Assembly (NCBI RefSeq): GCF_900143065.1
Contig: NZ_FRCX01000007.1
Location: forward strand, 248,001-312,000
DNA length: 64,000 bases
Reading direction: 5' to 3'
From: Duganella sacchari
Lineage (GTDB): Bacteria > Pseudomonadota > Gammaproteobacteria > Burkholderiales > Burkholderiaceae_D
Shown: piece after piece, positions 19,899-27,503 of the stretch
Numbering within the stretch: the first letter of the stretch is position 1
Layout: each line of letters opens with the position of its first letter
The notes under the pieces: model-generated
What the model saw: only the letters and a program-made list of their open reading frames with translations
Database searches by the model: none
What the model was told of the DNA's origin: nothing
Program-made: the position numbers and the translations under genes

Positions 19899-20753
19899 TC
19901 AGTCGCTCAGGGTCCAGCGGCGCGATAGATAGTCCAGCACCAGCGTCCGGTTTCCCAGTGCCGCCATGCCGAGTGTCCCGATCAGACGCATCGGCGCCTG
20001 GAAGCTATGTCCCTGACAATACGAGGCAGACACATTGCGCAGCGTCTTGCCCGCTACTTCCAGGCCGTCTTCCAGCGGCCGCTCACCACAGCTGACGGTC
20101 TCGCCGCCCGGCCCCGGGAAACTGAAGGTGCTGGTGCCTGCCGACGGCTTGGCGCCTGCTATCAGCGCTTGCCACATGCGGTCGTCACTGGCAACCAGGC
20201 CAAAGCGGGCGGCGCCGGTGTCCAGCAAGGCGTAGCCAAGGCCGGTACCGGCATGCCGGATTTCCACCACCGTATGGCCGCCGCCTTCCGCCCAGCTCAG
20301 GTATAGCAACGGCTGGGCATCGTGTACCCCGGCCAGCAATGGTTGCTCAGTATAAGCATAGCGGGCCTGGCCCAGGTCCAGCGTCAACGTGCCATTTTCA
20401 AACAGCGCATTGCCAACCATGGCGATCGGACCGCCGCCGCAATTGGCTTCCTTGAGTGGCGCCAGATTGGCGGCGTTGGCCGGAATGGCGCGTCGCCGGC
20501 CGGCGACGTTCACCTGGGCACGCTCGCCCTTGGCGGCAGCGTCACGCCGCCGCCAGTTCCATTCGCCGTTTGCCCCTGTGTCGAGCTGGACCGTACAAGC
20601 AATGCCGTTGACGGACACGGGCAACAGCAATGCCAGACGCTCCGGCGGGCCATCGGTCAAGCTGCCGGAACCCCATTGAAATGGTTGCCAGTCAGGTTCC
20701 GCCGCATGGGTGTGAAGGCAAATCAGGGTCAATAAAAACAAAAATATACGCAC
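19899..20753 (-). CDS. Exported retropepsin-like aspartic protease
   Basis: The 284-residue protein starts with a signal peptide (MRIFLFLLTLICLHTHAAEP). It contains two aspartic-protease motifs: VQLDTGANGEWNW near residue 57 and ALLDTGAARFGLV near residue 174. The C-terminal LIGTLGMAALGNRTLVLDYLSRRWTL matches the closing strands of such folds. Two DTGA motifs in one chain suggest a pepsin-like two-lobe enzyme or a duplicated retropepsin. It is probably periplasmic. It is divergent from the peptide cluster at 21019, but nothing proves it acts on those peptides. Confidence 0.7.
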   Translation of the reverse strand: MRIFLFLLTLICLHTHAAEPDWQPFQWGSGSLTDGPPERLALLLPVSVNGIACTVQLDTGANGEWNWRRRDAAAKGERAQVNVAGRRRAIPANAANLAPLKEANCGGGPIAMVGNALFENGTLTLDLGQARYAYTEQPLLAGVHDAQPLLYLSWAEGGGHTVVEIRHAGTGLGYALLDTGAARFGLVASDDRMWQALIAGAKPSAGTSTFSFPGPGGETVSCGERPLEDGLEVAGKTLRNVSASYCQGHSFQAPMRLIGTLGMAALGNRTLVLDYLSRRWTLSD

Positions 20754-20895
20754 GCTGCCGTCTTTCTGTAACTAAAGGGGGGAGGGATTATAGCGATTGC
20801 GAGGTGTTAATCAATGATTAATTACGAATATTGCAAAAAAACAACATGCTGCATGGGAAAATTGGATGAAACGACGAATTAATATTCAAATAAGA

Positions 20896-20924
20896 TTGAC
20901 ACATTGAAAATTGATAAATAGTAT
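20896..20924 (+). promoter_or_regulatory. Promoter of the peptide cluster
   Basis: TTGACA (20896-20901) and TAGTAT (20919-20924) are spaced by exactly 17 bases inside an AT-rich 265-bp intergenic region. A hairpin with arms GCGTGC and GCACGC follows before the first precursor gene at 21019. Confidence 0.6.
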
Positions 20925-21018
20925 GCGCCCGCAAATTATATAAAAAATAATTGGCAGGGGCGGTTGCGTGCTTTTATATTGCACGCGCCGCGTATTTATT
21001 TCGATATAAAGGTAGGAA

Positions 21019-21315
21019 ATGAACGATAAGCTGCTCAATACGCAGTCCATTTCGTCGCAGCTGGATTTCGACGAATATGGGGGATTCAAACTCACCGAAG
21101 TGCTGGATGCATCAGTACTGGAAGCCATTGGTGGTGGTGCGGACAAGCCGAAAGAACCGGGAGACAAGTTCCAGCTCCTGTGTCAAGAGGTCAATAAATG
21201 CCCGGTTAATGTCTGTCCTGGTGGCGGCAAACCCACTCCGGAACCGAAGCCAAATCCAACCCCTGAAAAACCGCCGGAGAAACCGAAGGATGAGGATGGC
21301 GACGAAGGTTCGTGA
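21019..21315 (+). CDS. Double-glycine precursor peptide A of a modified-peptide cluster
   Basis: The 98-residue peptide has three parts. Residues 1-39 are a leader ending VLEAIGG, the double-glycine cleavage site for C39-peptidase exporters. Residues 40-70 hold Cys55, Cys61 and Cys66 in the pattern C-x5-C-P-x-N-x-C. Residues 71-98 are a Pro/Lys/Glu-rich tail ending DEDGDEGS. It shares leader, Cys spacing and tail style with the peptide encoded 44 bp downstream. The radical SAM, JmjC, HlyD and C39-ABC genes follow. It is probably a ribosomally made, modified and exported peptide. I do not recognise the family. Confidence 0.8.
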   Translation: MNDKLLNTQSISSQLDFDEYGGFKLTEVLDASVLEAIGGGADKPKEPGDKFQLLCQEVNKCPVNVCPGGGKPTPEPKPNPTPEKPPEKPKDEDGDEGS

Positions 21316-21359
21316 TTTTACCTTTTCAAAATTTAAGTTAATTAAAACCAGGAATTAAT

Positions 21360-21668
21360 ATGAATGATAAGCTGATTAATACAACGCGTATTACTACGCA
21401 GCTCGAATTTGATGATCACGGCGGTTTCAAGCTGGTCGAAGTGCTGGATCAGGAAGTGTTGGAAGCCATTGGTGGTGGGGATATCGTGATTCCTACGCCG
21501 AAACTGCCGAACGCGCAGGTGCTGTGTTCGACCAAAAACGAATGCCCTACCAACTACTGTGATCCGAAACCTGAACCGAAACAGGATCCTAAACCGAAGC
21601 CAGATCCTAAACCGGACCCATCGAAGGAAAAGTCGAAGGCGGCTGACGAAGACGGCGACGAAGGCTAA
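21360..21668 (+). CDS. Double-glycine precursor peptide B, paralogue of A
   Basis: The 102-residue peptide begins with a leader nearly identical to that of peptide A (MNDKLINT, FDDHGGFKL, EVLD, VLEAIGGG). It has Cys56, Cys62 and Cys67 in the same C-x5-C-P-x-N-x-C pattern. The tail has DPKP-type repeats and ends DEDGDEG. Core residues outside the motif have diverged while the motif is kept, so it looks like duplication under selection. AGGAATTA precedes the ATG. The hairpin at 21677-21712 separates it from the enzyme genes. Confidence 0.8.
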   Translation: MNDKLINTTRITTQLEFDDHGGFKLVEVLDQEVLEAIGGGDIVIPTPKLPNAQVLCSTKNECPTNYCDPKPEPKQDPKPKPDPKPDPSKEKSKAADEDGDEG

Positions 21669-21676
21669 TTAGTCCC

Positions 21677-21712
21677 TGGCCGGCCCGGCACCTCCCTATA
21701 CCGGACCGGCCA
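21677..21712 (+). other. Stable hairpin between precursor and enzyme genes
   Basis: TGGCCGGCCCGG and CCGGACCGGCCA pair over 12 positions with one mismatch around a 12-base loop. No T-run follows. Such an element could slow decay of the precursor mRNA or cause partial termination, keeping precursor levels above enzyme levels. Confidence 0.55.
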
Positions 21713-21744
21713 ACGTATCGATCACAACTTATTCCATCATTCCC

Positions 21745-22854
21745 ATGACTGACAGCAACCGCAGCGCCTTACTCCCGACGTTGGACCCCCGACGGTTGGA
21801 GTTGATACTTTATCCGACTGAGCAATGTAATTTCCGTTGCACCTATTGCTATGAAGACTTTCTTTTAGGCAAAATGTCGCCCGCGGTCATCAGCGGCGTC
21901 AAGCGCCTGATCAGCGAGCGCCTTAGCACGATTCAATTACTGGAACTGTCCTGGTTTGGCGGCGAGCCGCTGGCAGCCAAGGATGTCATGTATGAACTGT
22001 GCGACTACGCCCAGGCCGAGTGCGCCCGCCAGGGCGTGCAGCTGGCCGGGCAGATCACCACCAACGGCTATTTCCTGGATGTCGAGACGGCACGCCGGCT
22101 GCAAGGCTATGGCCAGGGCACTTACCAGATCTCGATTGATGGTTATGGCGCTGCGCATGACCGCACACGCAAGTTGATGTCCGGCGGCGGTACCTTTGAC
22201 CGCATCTGGTCCAATATGCTCGCCTTGCGCGATTCGGATATCCAGTTCCATATCCTGTTCCGTATCCACCTGACTACCGACAACCTGGCATCAATGGAAG
22301 AGCTGGGGCACGTCATGCGCAAAGAGTTCCTGCACGATCCCCGTTTCGCGGTCTTCCTCAAGACGATTGAGAACCTGGGCAACGACGCTGCGAAACCGAT
22401 CATGATACCGAAAGAAGAGCGTGAAGCTGCCTACCGGCGTCTCGCCATTGCGTTCGGTCTGGCGGCGCCGGATGCCGCTGCGGATGCTGAAGTGGTTGTC
22501 TCGTCCAAAGAGGCGGCAGCCAGTGCAGCCGCCACCTCGATGGCAGAGCCGGAACAGGCGCCGGCGCCGCGCGCCGCCAGACCGCTGCCGACGGTGTGCT
22601 ATGCGGCGCGGCCCAATTCCCTGGCGATCCGCGCCAACGGCAAGGTACAGAAGTGCACCGTGCTGATGCATGACGAACGTAACCATTTGGGCGACCTCAG
22701 CGAGAACGGCACGATGAAGCTCGACCGCGACAAGATGGCGTACTGGATGCGCGGCTATGACTCGCTCGATGCCGGCGAGTTGAAATGCCCCGCCAACGGC
22801 GCGCCACCAGCTGCCACCACCCGAAAAACCATACCGATCTCCGTGGCCGCCTGA
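21745..22854 (+). CDS. Radical SAM peptide-modifying enzyme with a short SPASM-like C-terminus
   Basis: The 369-residue protein has the radical SAM cluster motif CNFRCTYC (Cys28, Cys32, Cys35), then SWFGGEPL near residue 69 and QITTNGYFLD near 103, as in peptide-maturase enzymes. The C-terminal region has Cys285, Cys304 (NGKVQKCTV) and LGDL, which resemble SPASM, but only one later Cys (348) where a full SPASM has several. Residues 241-282 form an Ala/Glu/Pro-rich insert. It likely acts on the precursor Cys region, perhaps forming thioether or other crosslinks. The reaction is inference. Confidence 0.85.
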   Translation: MTDSNRSALLPTLDPRRLELILYPTEQCNFRCTYCYEDFLLGKMSPAVISGVKRLISERLSTIQLLELSWFGGEPLAAKDVMYELCDYAQAECARQGVQLAGQITTNGYFLDVETARRLQGYGQGTYQISIDGYGAAHDRTRKLMSGGGTFDRIWSNMLALRDSDIQFHILFRIHLTTDNLASMEELGHVMRKEFLHDPRFAVFLKTIENLGNDAAKPIMIPKEEREAAYRRLAIAFGLAAPDAAADAEVVVSSKEAAASAAATSMAEPEQAPAPRAARPLPTVCYAARPNSLAIRANGKVQKCTVLMHDERNHLGDLSENGTMKLDRDKMAYWMRGYDSLDAGELKCPANGAPPAATTRKTIPISVAA

Positions 22855-22888
22855 GCGACCGCTTACCCATTTCAAGGAAGTCTCAACC

Positions 22889-24052
22889 ATGTCTATGCAC
22901 TTCACCTTGTCGCGCGACAGCTTTGCCGCCGACTATCTGGAGAAAAACTATTTGCTGATGCGCGGCGCGCTGCGCAATGCGCCGTTCTCGCTGGAGGACG
23001 TTGATCAGGTGCTGCACGCCACGGAGCCATGTGCGCCCTTCCTTAAAATGCATGACGGCAGCGGCATCGTGGCGGAGGAGCGCTTTGTCGAACTGTATAA
23101 CGATCTCGGTTCAACCCGCCGCCGCATCATGAAGCCGGCGTTCTACGGCATGCTGCGCGGCGGCGCGACACTGATCCTGAACCGGGTTGACGCGCGCCAT
23201 CAGCTGATCCGTTCCTTATGCCTGGATGTCTCCAAGCTCACCGGCCAGCATACGCTGGCCAACGGCTACCTGGCCTGTGGCGAGCGGCCATCGTTTGGCA
23301 AGCACTGGGATTGCCATGACGTCTTTGCCATGCAGCTCACGGGGCGCAAACGCTGGCAGTTGTACCGTCCGACCTTTGACTTGCCATTGGCGGGTCAGAC
23401 CAGCAAGGACTGCAAGGCCGATTGTCCGCCTGAGCCGGTGCTCGACGTGATCCTGGAAACCGGCGACATCCTCTATATTCCGCGCGGCTGGTGGCACTGC
23501 GCCACACCGGTAGGCGAACCCACCTTCCACGTCGCGGTCGGGGTGCATCCGGCCTCGATCAAAGACTACTTCAGCTGGGTGTGTGAAGAAAAACTGCCGG
23601 AGCTGCTGAGCTGCCGCCGCAGCCTCGGCTTCGACCATGGCAATGCCGAGCTGGTGCGCGCTGCCGCGCGCGAAGCGCTGGCCATGCTGGAGGCACCGGC
23701 GTATCTTGAGGAATACCTGGGACTGATCGCCAATTCGGATCGCGTCCAAAGCCCGTTCAAGCTGGACGATGCGCTGGGCAATGGTGCGCAACTGGCCAGC
23801 GATACGGTGGTCCGCTTGAACACGGTGTATCCACGCCAGTCCGAACATGCGGATAGTTTGCGCAAGCTGGTGGTCAATGGTGCTGCCCTGGAGCTGCCTG
23901 AAGATGAGGGGCGGGTGCTGGCGCGGCTGGCGCCGCAGGCTGGGGTCCGCGTCGACGAGCTGCAGGCTGGTTTGGCTGGCGTCGATGTGGCGCAAGTGGT
24001 GCGCCGCCTGATGGTGCGCGATGTGGTGCAGCTGCAAACGGCTGTGCGTTAA
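22889..24052 (+). CDS. JmjC/cupin-4 family 2-oxoglutarate oxygenase
   Basis: The 387-residue protein resembles ribosomal oxygenases of the RoxA/YcfD type. Iron ligands His139 and Asp141 lie in FGKHWDCHDVFAMQLTG, and the distal His203 in GDILYIPRGWWHCATP. RKRWQLYRP after the HxD motif is also typical. The C-terminal third is helical, as in the dimerisation and winged-helix part of these enzymes. In this cluster, 34 bp after the radical SAM gene, it probably hydroxylates a side chain of the precursor peptides (the conserved Asn or Pro of CPxNxC are candidates) rather than a ribosomal protein. The target is inference. Confidence 0.83.
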   Translation: MSMHFTLSRDSFAADYLEKNYLLMRGALRNAPFSLEDVDQVLHATEPCAPFLKMHDGSGIVAEERFVELYNDLGSTRRRIMKPAFYGMLRGGATLILNRVDARHQLIRSLCLDVSKLTGQHTLANGYLACGERPSFGKHWDCHDVFAMQLTGRKRWQLYRPTFDLPLAGQTSKDCKADCPPEPVLDVILETGDILYIPRGWWHCATPVGEPTFHVAVGVHPASIKDYFSWVCEEKLPELLSCRRSLGFDHGNAELVRAAAREALAMLEAPAYLEEYLGLIANSDRVQSPFKLDDALGNGAQLASDTVVRLNTVYPRQSEHADSLRKLVVNGAALELPEDEGRVLARLAPQAGVRVDELQAGLAGVDVAQVVRRLMVRDVVQLQTAVR

Positions 24053-24062
24053 CGGAGCCGCT

Positions 24063-25340
24063 ATGCCACATTTTCGCAAGGAGGCCAGTGAGGCACGGCG
24101 CCATCAGGTCGAGATCTTTGGTGACGTGATTCTCGCTAGCACGATGCAGCACAAGCTGTTTGCCGTCATCGGTTCGCTGCTGGGCGTGGCGTTGGCGCTG
24201 CTGCTGATCTTTGGGCACTATAGCCGGCGCATCACCGTGGTCGGGCAGTTGCTGCCGGAGCAGGGCGTGATCCGCCTGTACGCGCAAAATGGCGGCGTGG
24301 TGCGGGCGGTGCCTGCGGTGGAAGGCCAGGCAGTGGCCGCCGGCACGGTGTTGCTGCAGGTCGCCAACCCGCACTACGACCGGCTGGGCGGCGATACCGA
24401 CAATGGCATGCAGCAAACTGTCGCGGCGCGGCGCGGCGCGGTGGCGGAGGAACTGCACGCAACGCCGGCATTGCAGCGGCATGAAGCTGCGGTGTTGCGT
24501 AGCCGTGAGGCCAGCCTGGCCGGTACCGAGGCCAGCCTGACGCAGCAGGTTGGCATTGCCACGGAGCGGCGGCGCCTGGCGGAAGAGGAGCTCGCCAAAT
24601 TCGCGCAGCTGAAGGCCACCGGTTATCTGTCGTCAGCCCAATACGATGCCAAGCGGCGCGAGCTGCTTGACCAGCAGATTGCGCTGGCGGCGTTGCAGAA
24701 ACAGTGGCAAGAGGCGCGAGACGAGCGTGCCACGCTGCAGCGGCAGCTGGCAGCCTTGCCGCTGCAGCAGGCGAATGCACGGTCGGCCCTCTACCGTACA
24801 TTGCAGGAGACCGAGCACGAACTGCTGGAAACGGCGGCGCGGCGCGAGTTTTCCGTGGTGGCGCCGGTCGACGGCAAGGTGACGGCGTTGACCGCCAAAC
24901 CAGGCAGCCTGATCGCGCCGGGGCAGGTGCTGGGCACGCTGGTGCCGGCAGGGGCGGAACTTGAAGCCATCCTGTACGTGCCGAGCCATGGCATCGGCTT
25001 TATCGAACGCGGCGCGCGCGTCAGCTTGCGTTACCGCGCTTATCCCTATCAGAAATACGGCCAGGCGACGGGCACGGTAACCGACATCTCGGCCGCCAGC
25101 CTGCGGCCGGATGAACTGGATAACGGTGTACGTATCAGCGAACTATCGCCTGACCTGGGCAATGTCCCGGTCTACCGCATCCGGGTGCGGCTGACGGACC
25201 AACAGGTCAGCGCCAACGGCAAGCGCTTCGACCTGCTTCCGGGGGCGCTACTGGACGCCGACATCGTACTGGACCGTAAGGCGCTCTACCAATGGATACT
25301 CGATCCGCTCGACCAATTTTCTGCCAGTTTGAAACTATGA
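24063..25340 (+). CDS. HlyD/CvaA-type membrane fusion protein
   Basis: I start at ATG 24063 (425 residues). A membrane helix at about residues 28-50 follows a short cytoplasmic part. Then come a lipoyl-like half (VVGQLLPEQGVIRLYAQNGGVV), a long coiled-coil hairpin (about 120-260) and the second lipoyl half (VVAPVDGKVTALTAKPGSLIAPGQ), with a C-terminal beta-barrel. This adaptor links an inner-membrane exporter to a TolC-like channel. Its stop overlaps the ABC gene start (ATGA at 25337-25340). No TolC gene is in the window. Confidence 0.9.
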   Translation: MPHFRKEASEARRHQVEIFGDVILASTMQHKLFAVIGSLLGVALALLLIFGHYSRRITVVGQLLPEQGVIRLYAQNGGVVRAVPAVEGQAVAAGTVLLQVANPHYDRLGGDTDNGMQQTVAARRGAVAEELHATPALQRHEAAVLRSREASLAGTEASLTQQVGIATERRRLAEEELAKFAQLKATGYLSSAQYDAKRRELLDQQIALAALQKQWQEARDERATLQRQLAALPLQQANARSALYRTLQETEHELLETAARREFSVVAPVDGKVTALTAKPGSLIAPGQVLGTLVPAGAELEAILYVPSHGIGFIERGARVSLRYRAYPYQKYGQATGTVTDISAASLRPDELDNGVRISELSPDLGNVPVYRIRVRLTDQQVSANGKRFDLLPGALLDADIVLDRKALYQWILDPLDQFSASLKL

Positions 25341-27484
25341 ATGCACTTGCCAAGGGAATCGACTCCCTGAAATTTTCCGCCTTCGAGCGCCTGCCCATGA
25401 TTCATCAGACAGAGGTGTCGGAATGCGGCCTGGCCTGCCTGGCCATGGTGTCCGGCTATTTTGGCGCCCACCTCGATCTGCTGGAGCTGCGGCGACGTTT
25501 TTCCGTGTCGCTCAAGGGCTTGCCGCTCGCTGGCATGATACGCGCCGCCAACGCCATCAATCTGACTGCGCGTCCGGTACGGTTGGAGATGGACGGGCTG
25601 TCCCAGCTCAAGCTGCCGTGCGTGCTGCATTGGAACTTCAATCATTATGTTGTGTTGCGCAAGATCAAGCGCGGTAAGCTGATCATTCACGACCCGGGTT
25701 ACGGCGTCCGCAAGGTCTCCATGGAGGAGGCGGCCAAAAGCTTTACCGGCTATGCGGTGGAAATGTGGCCGAATCCGGGTTTCGTCAAACAAACCAAGAC
25801 CGCACGCATTCCGCTCACGGCGGTGCTCGGACAACTGCATGGCTGGATGAAGCCGATGAGCTATGTGCTGGCGCTGGCGGTCGTGCTGGAGCTGGTGGCG
25901 CTGCTATCGCCGTTGCTGATGCAGTTCGTGCTGGACGAGGTGATACCAGCGCGCGACGCATCGCTGCTGGTGTTGCTGGCAGTGGCCTTTTGTATCTTGT
26001 ATCTGGCGCAGAATCTGATCAGCCTGATGCGTTCGAGCGTGTTGCTGCATGTGGGCACCGTGTTCAGTATTCAGATACGCTCCAATCTGTTCCAGCATCT
26101 GCTGCGCCTGCCTGTGGGGTTTTATATTAAGCGCAGCCTGGGGGACATTGCCTCGCGTTTCTCGGCGATTGACGTGGTGCAGCGTACCCTGACCAGTTCG
26201 TTTGTGGAAGCCCTGCTGGACGGCATGATGGCCAGTATTACGCTGGTGCTGATGCTGTTGTACAGCCCCAAGCTGTCGGTGATTTCAATTGGTGCGCTGG
26301 CGCTGTATCTGGGCGGCCGGATGATGTGGTACAAGCCCCTGCATTCCGCGACCGAGGAGCAGATTCTCAATTCCGCCAAGCAGAGCAGCCACTTTCTCGA
26401 GACTGTACGCGGGATTCGTGCGGTGAAACTGTTTGGCCGTAGCGAGCGTCGCCATGCGACCTGGCTGAATTTGCTGGTGCGGCAGATTAACTCGGACCTC
26501 AAGACCCAGCATCTGCATATGATTTACGCCACCGCCAACGGCGCCATCTTCTCGATTGAAAGCATTCTGGTGATTTATCTGGGCGCTTCTGCGGTGATCA
26601 AGGGCGAGATGTCGGCCGGTGTGCTGCTGACCTTCCTGGCCTATAAATCGCAATTCGGCTCGCGCATCACCTCCCTGGTCAACAAATACTTCGACCTCAA
26701 GATGTTGGGCTTGCAGTTGGACCGGGTCTCCGATTTTGTGGTCGGCGAGCGCGAAGTGGAAGCGGTGGAAGCTTCCTACGATGCGGATGAAGACACCCCG
26801 GCGATCGAGCCTTACGTTGAGCTGCACAACCTGGCATTCCGCTACGGCGAACATGAAAAAGAAATCTTCGCCAACGTCAATCTGCGTGTCGGCGCGGGGG
26901 AGTTTGTCGCCATCGCCGGGCCGTCTGGTTGTGGTAAATCCACGCTGATGCAGGTCATGCTCGGGGTTTTCGAGCCGAGTCGTGGCCGGGTATGCATCGG
27001 TGGCATGGACCTGGCGTCGATCGGCCCCAAGCGGCTACGTACGCTAGTGGGTACCGTAATGCAGGACGACGATCTGTTTGCCGGTACGATCGCCGAGAAT
27101 ATCTCGTTTTTTGACGAAACTGCCGATCTTGAATGGGTCAAGCAATGCGCCGTCATGGCGGCAGTCGATGAGGAGGTATCGGCCATGCCGATGGGCTATC
27201 ACACCTTCATCGGCGACATGGGCAGTGTGCTGTCAGGCGGGCAGAAACAGCGTATTTTGCTGGCACGCGCGCTGTACAAGCGGCCGTCCTTGTTGATGCT
27301 GGATGAGGCCACCAGTCATCTGGACGTGTACAAGGAACAGCAGGTTAACGAGGCGATTTCGGCGCTGAAGATCACCCGCATCATCATTGCGCACCGGCCG
27401 GACACGCTGGCGAGTGCCGACCGGGTTATTCCGTTCAAGACGCTGACTGAGGCAGCCACTGCTCCGCAGCAACTGGCAGCATAA
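25337..27484 (+). CDS. C39-peptidase ABC exporter (bacteriocin/microcin type)
   Basis: The 715-residue protein has three parts. The N-terminal C39 peptidase has Gln24, Cys30, His103 and Asp119 in place (QTEVSECGLACL, NHYVVL, IIHDPG). A six-helix exporter domain follows (about 165-440). The C-terminal ATPase has Walker A GPSGCGKST, signature LSGGQKQRILLARAL and Walker B LLMLDEATSHLD. It should cut the precursor leaders after the double glycine and export the cores together with the HlyD protein. All catalytic residues are intact. It is the last gene of the cluster. Confidence 0.93.
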   Translation: MNALAKGIDSLKFSAFERLPMIHQTEVSECGLACLAMVSGYFGAHLDLLELRRRFSVSLKGLPLAGMIRAANAINLTARPVRLEMDGLSQLKLPCVLHWNFNHYVVLRKIKRGKLIIHDPGYGVRKVSMEEAAKSFTGYAVEMWPNPGFVKQTKTARIPLTAVLGQLHGWMKPMSYVLALAVVLELVALLSPLLMQFVLDEVIPARDASLLVLLAVAFCILYLAQNLISLMRSSVLLHVGTVFSIQIRSNLFQHLLRLPVGFYIKRSLGDIASRFSAIDVVQRTLTSSFVEALLDGMMASITLVLMLLYSPKLSVISIGALALYLGGRMMWYKPLHSATEEQILNSAKQSSHFLETVRGIRAVKLFGRSERRHATWLNLLVRQINSDLKTQHLHMIYATANGAIFSIESILVIYLGASAVIKGEMSAGVLLTFLAYKSQFGSRITSLVNKYFDLKMLGLQLDRVSDFVVGEREVEAVEASYDADEDTPAIEPYVELHNLAFRYGEHEKEIFANVNLRVGAGEFVAIAGPSGCGKSTLMQVMLGVFEPSRGRVCIGGMDLASIGPKRLRTLVGTVMQDDDLFAGTIAENISFFDETADLEWVKQCAVMAAVDEEVSAMPMGYHTFIGDMGSVLSGGQKQRILLARALYKRPSLLMLDEATSHLDVYKEQQVNEAISALKITRIIIAHRPDTLASADRVIPFKTLTEAATAPQQLAA

Positions 27485-27503
27485 TCGGCCCCAGTCTCAG
27501 TCG

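Noticed and set aside
21540..21640. The CCnAAnCC-like repeats in precursor B as a DNA tandem repeat element
   Set aside because: They encode the Pro/Lys/Asp tail in frame, vary at synonymous positions and do not extend beyond the gene, so they are protein-level repeats.
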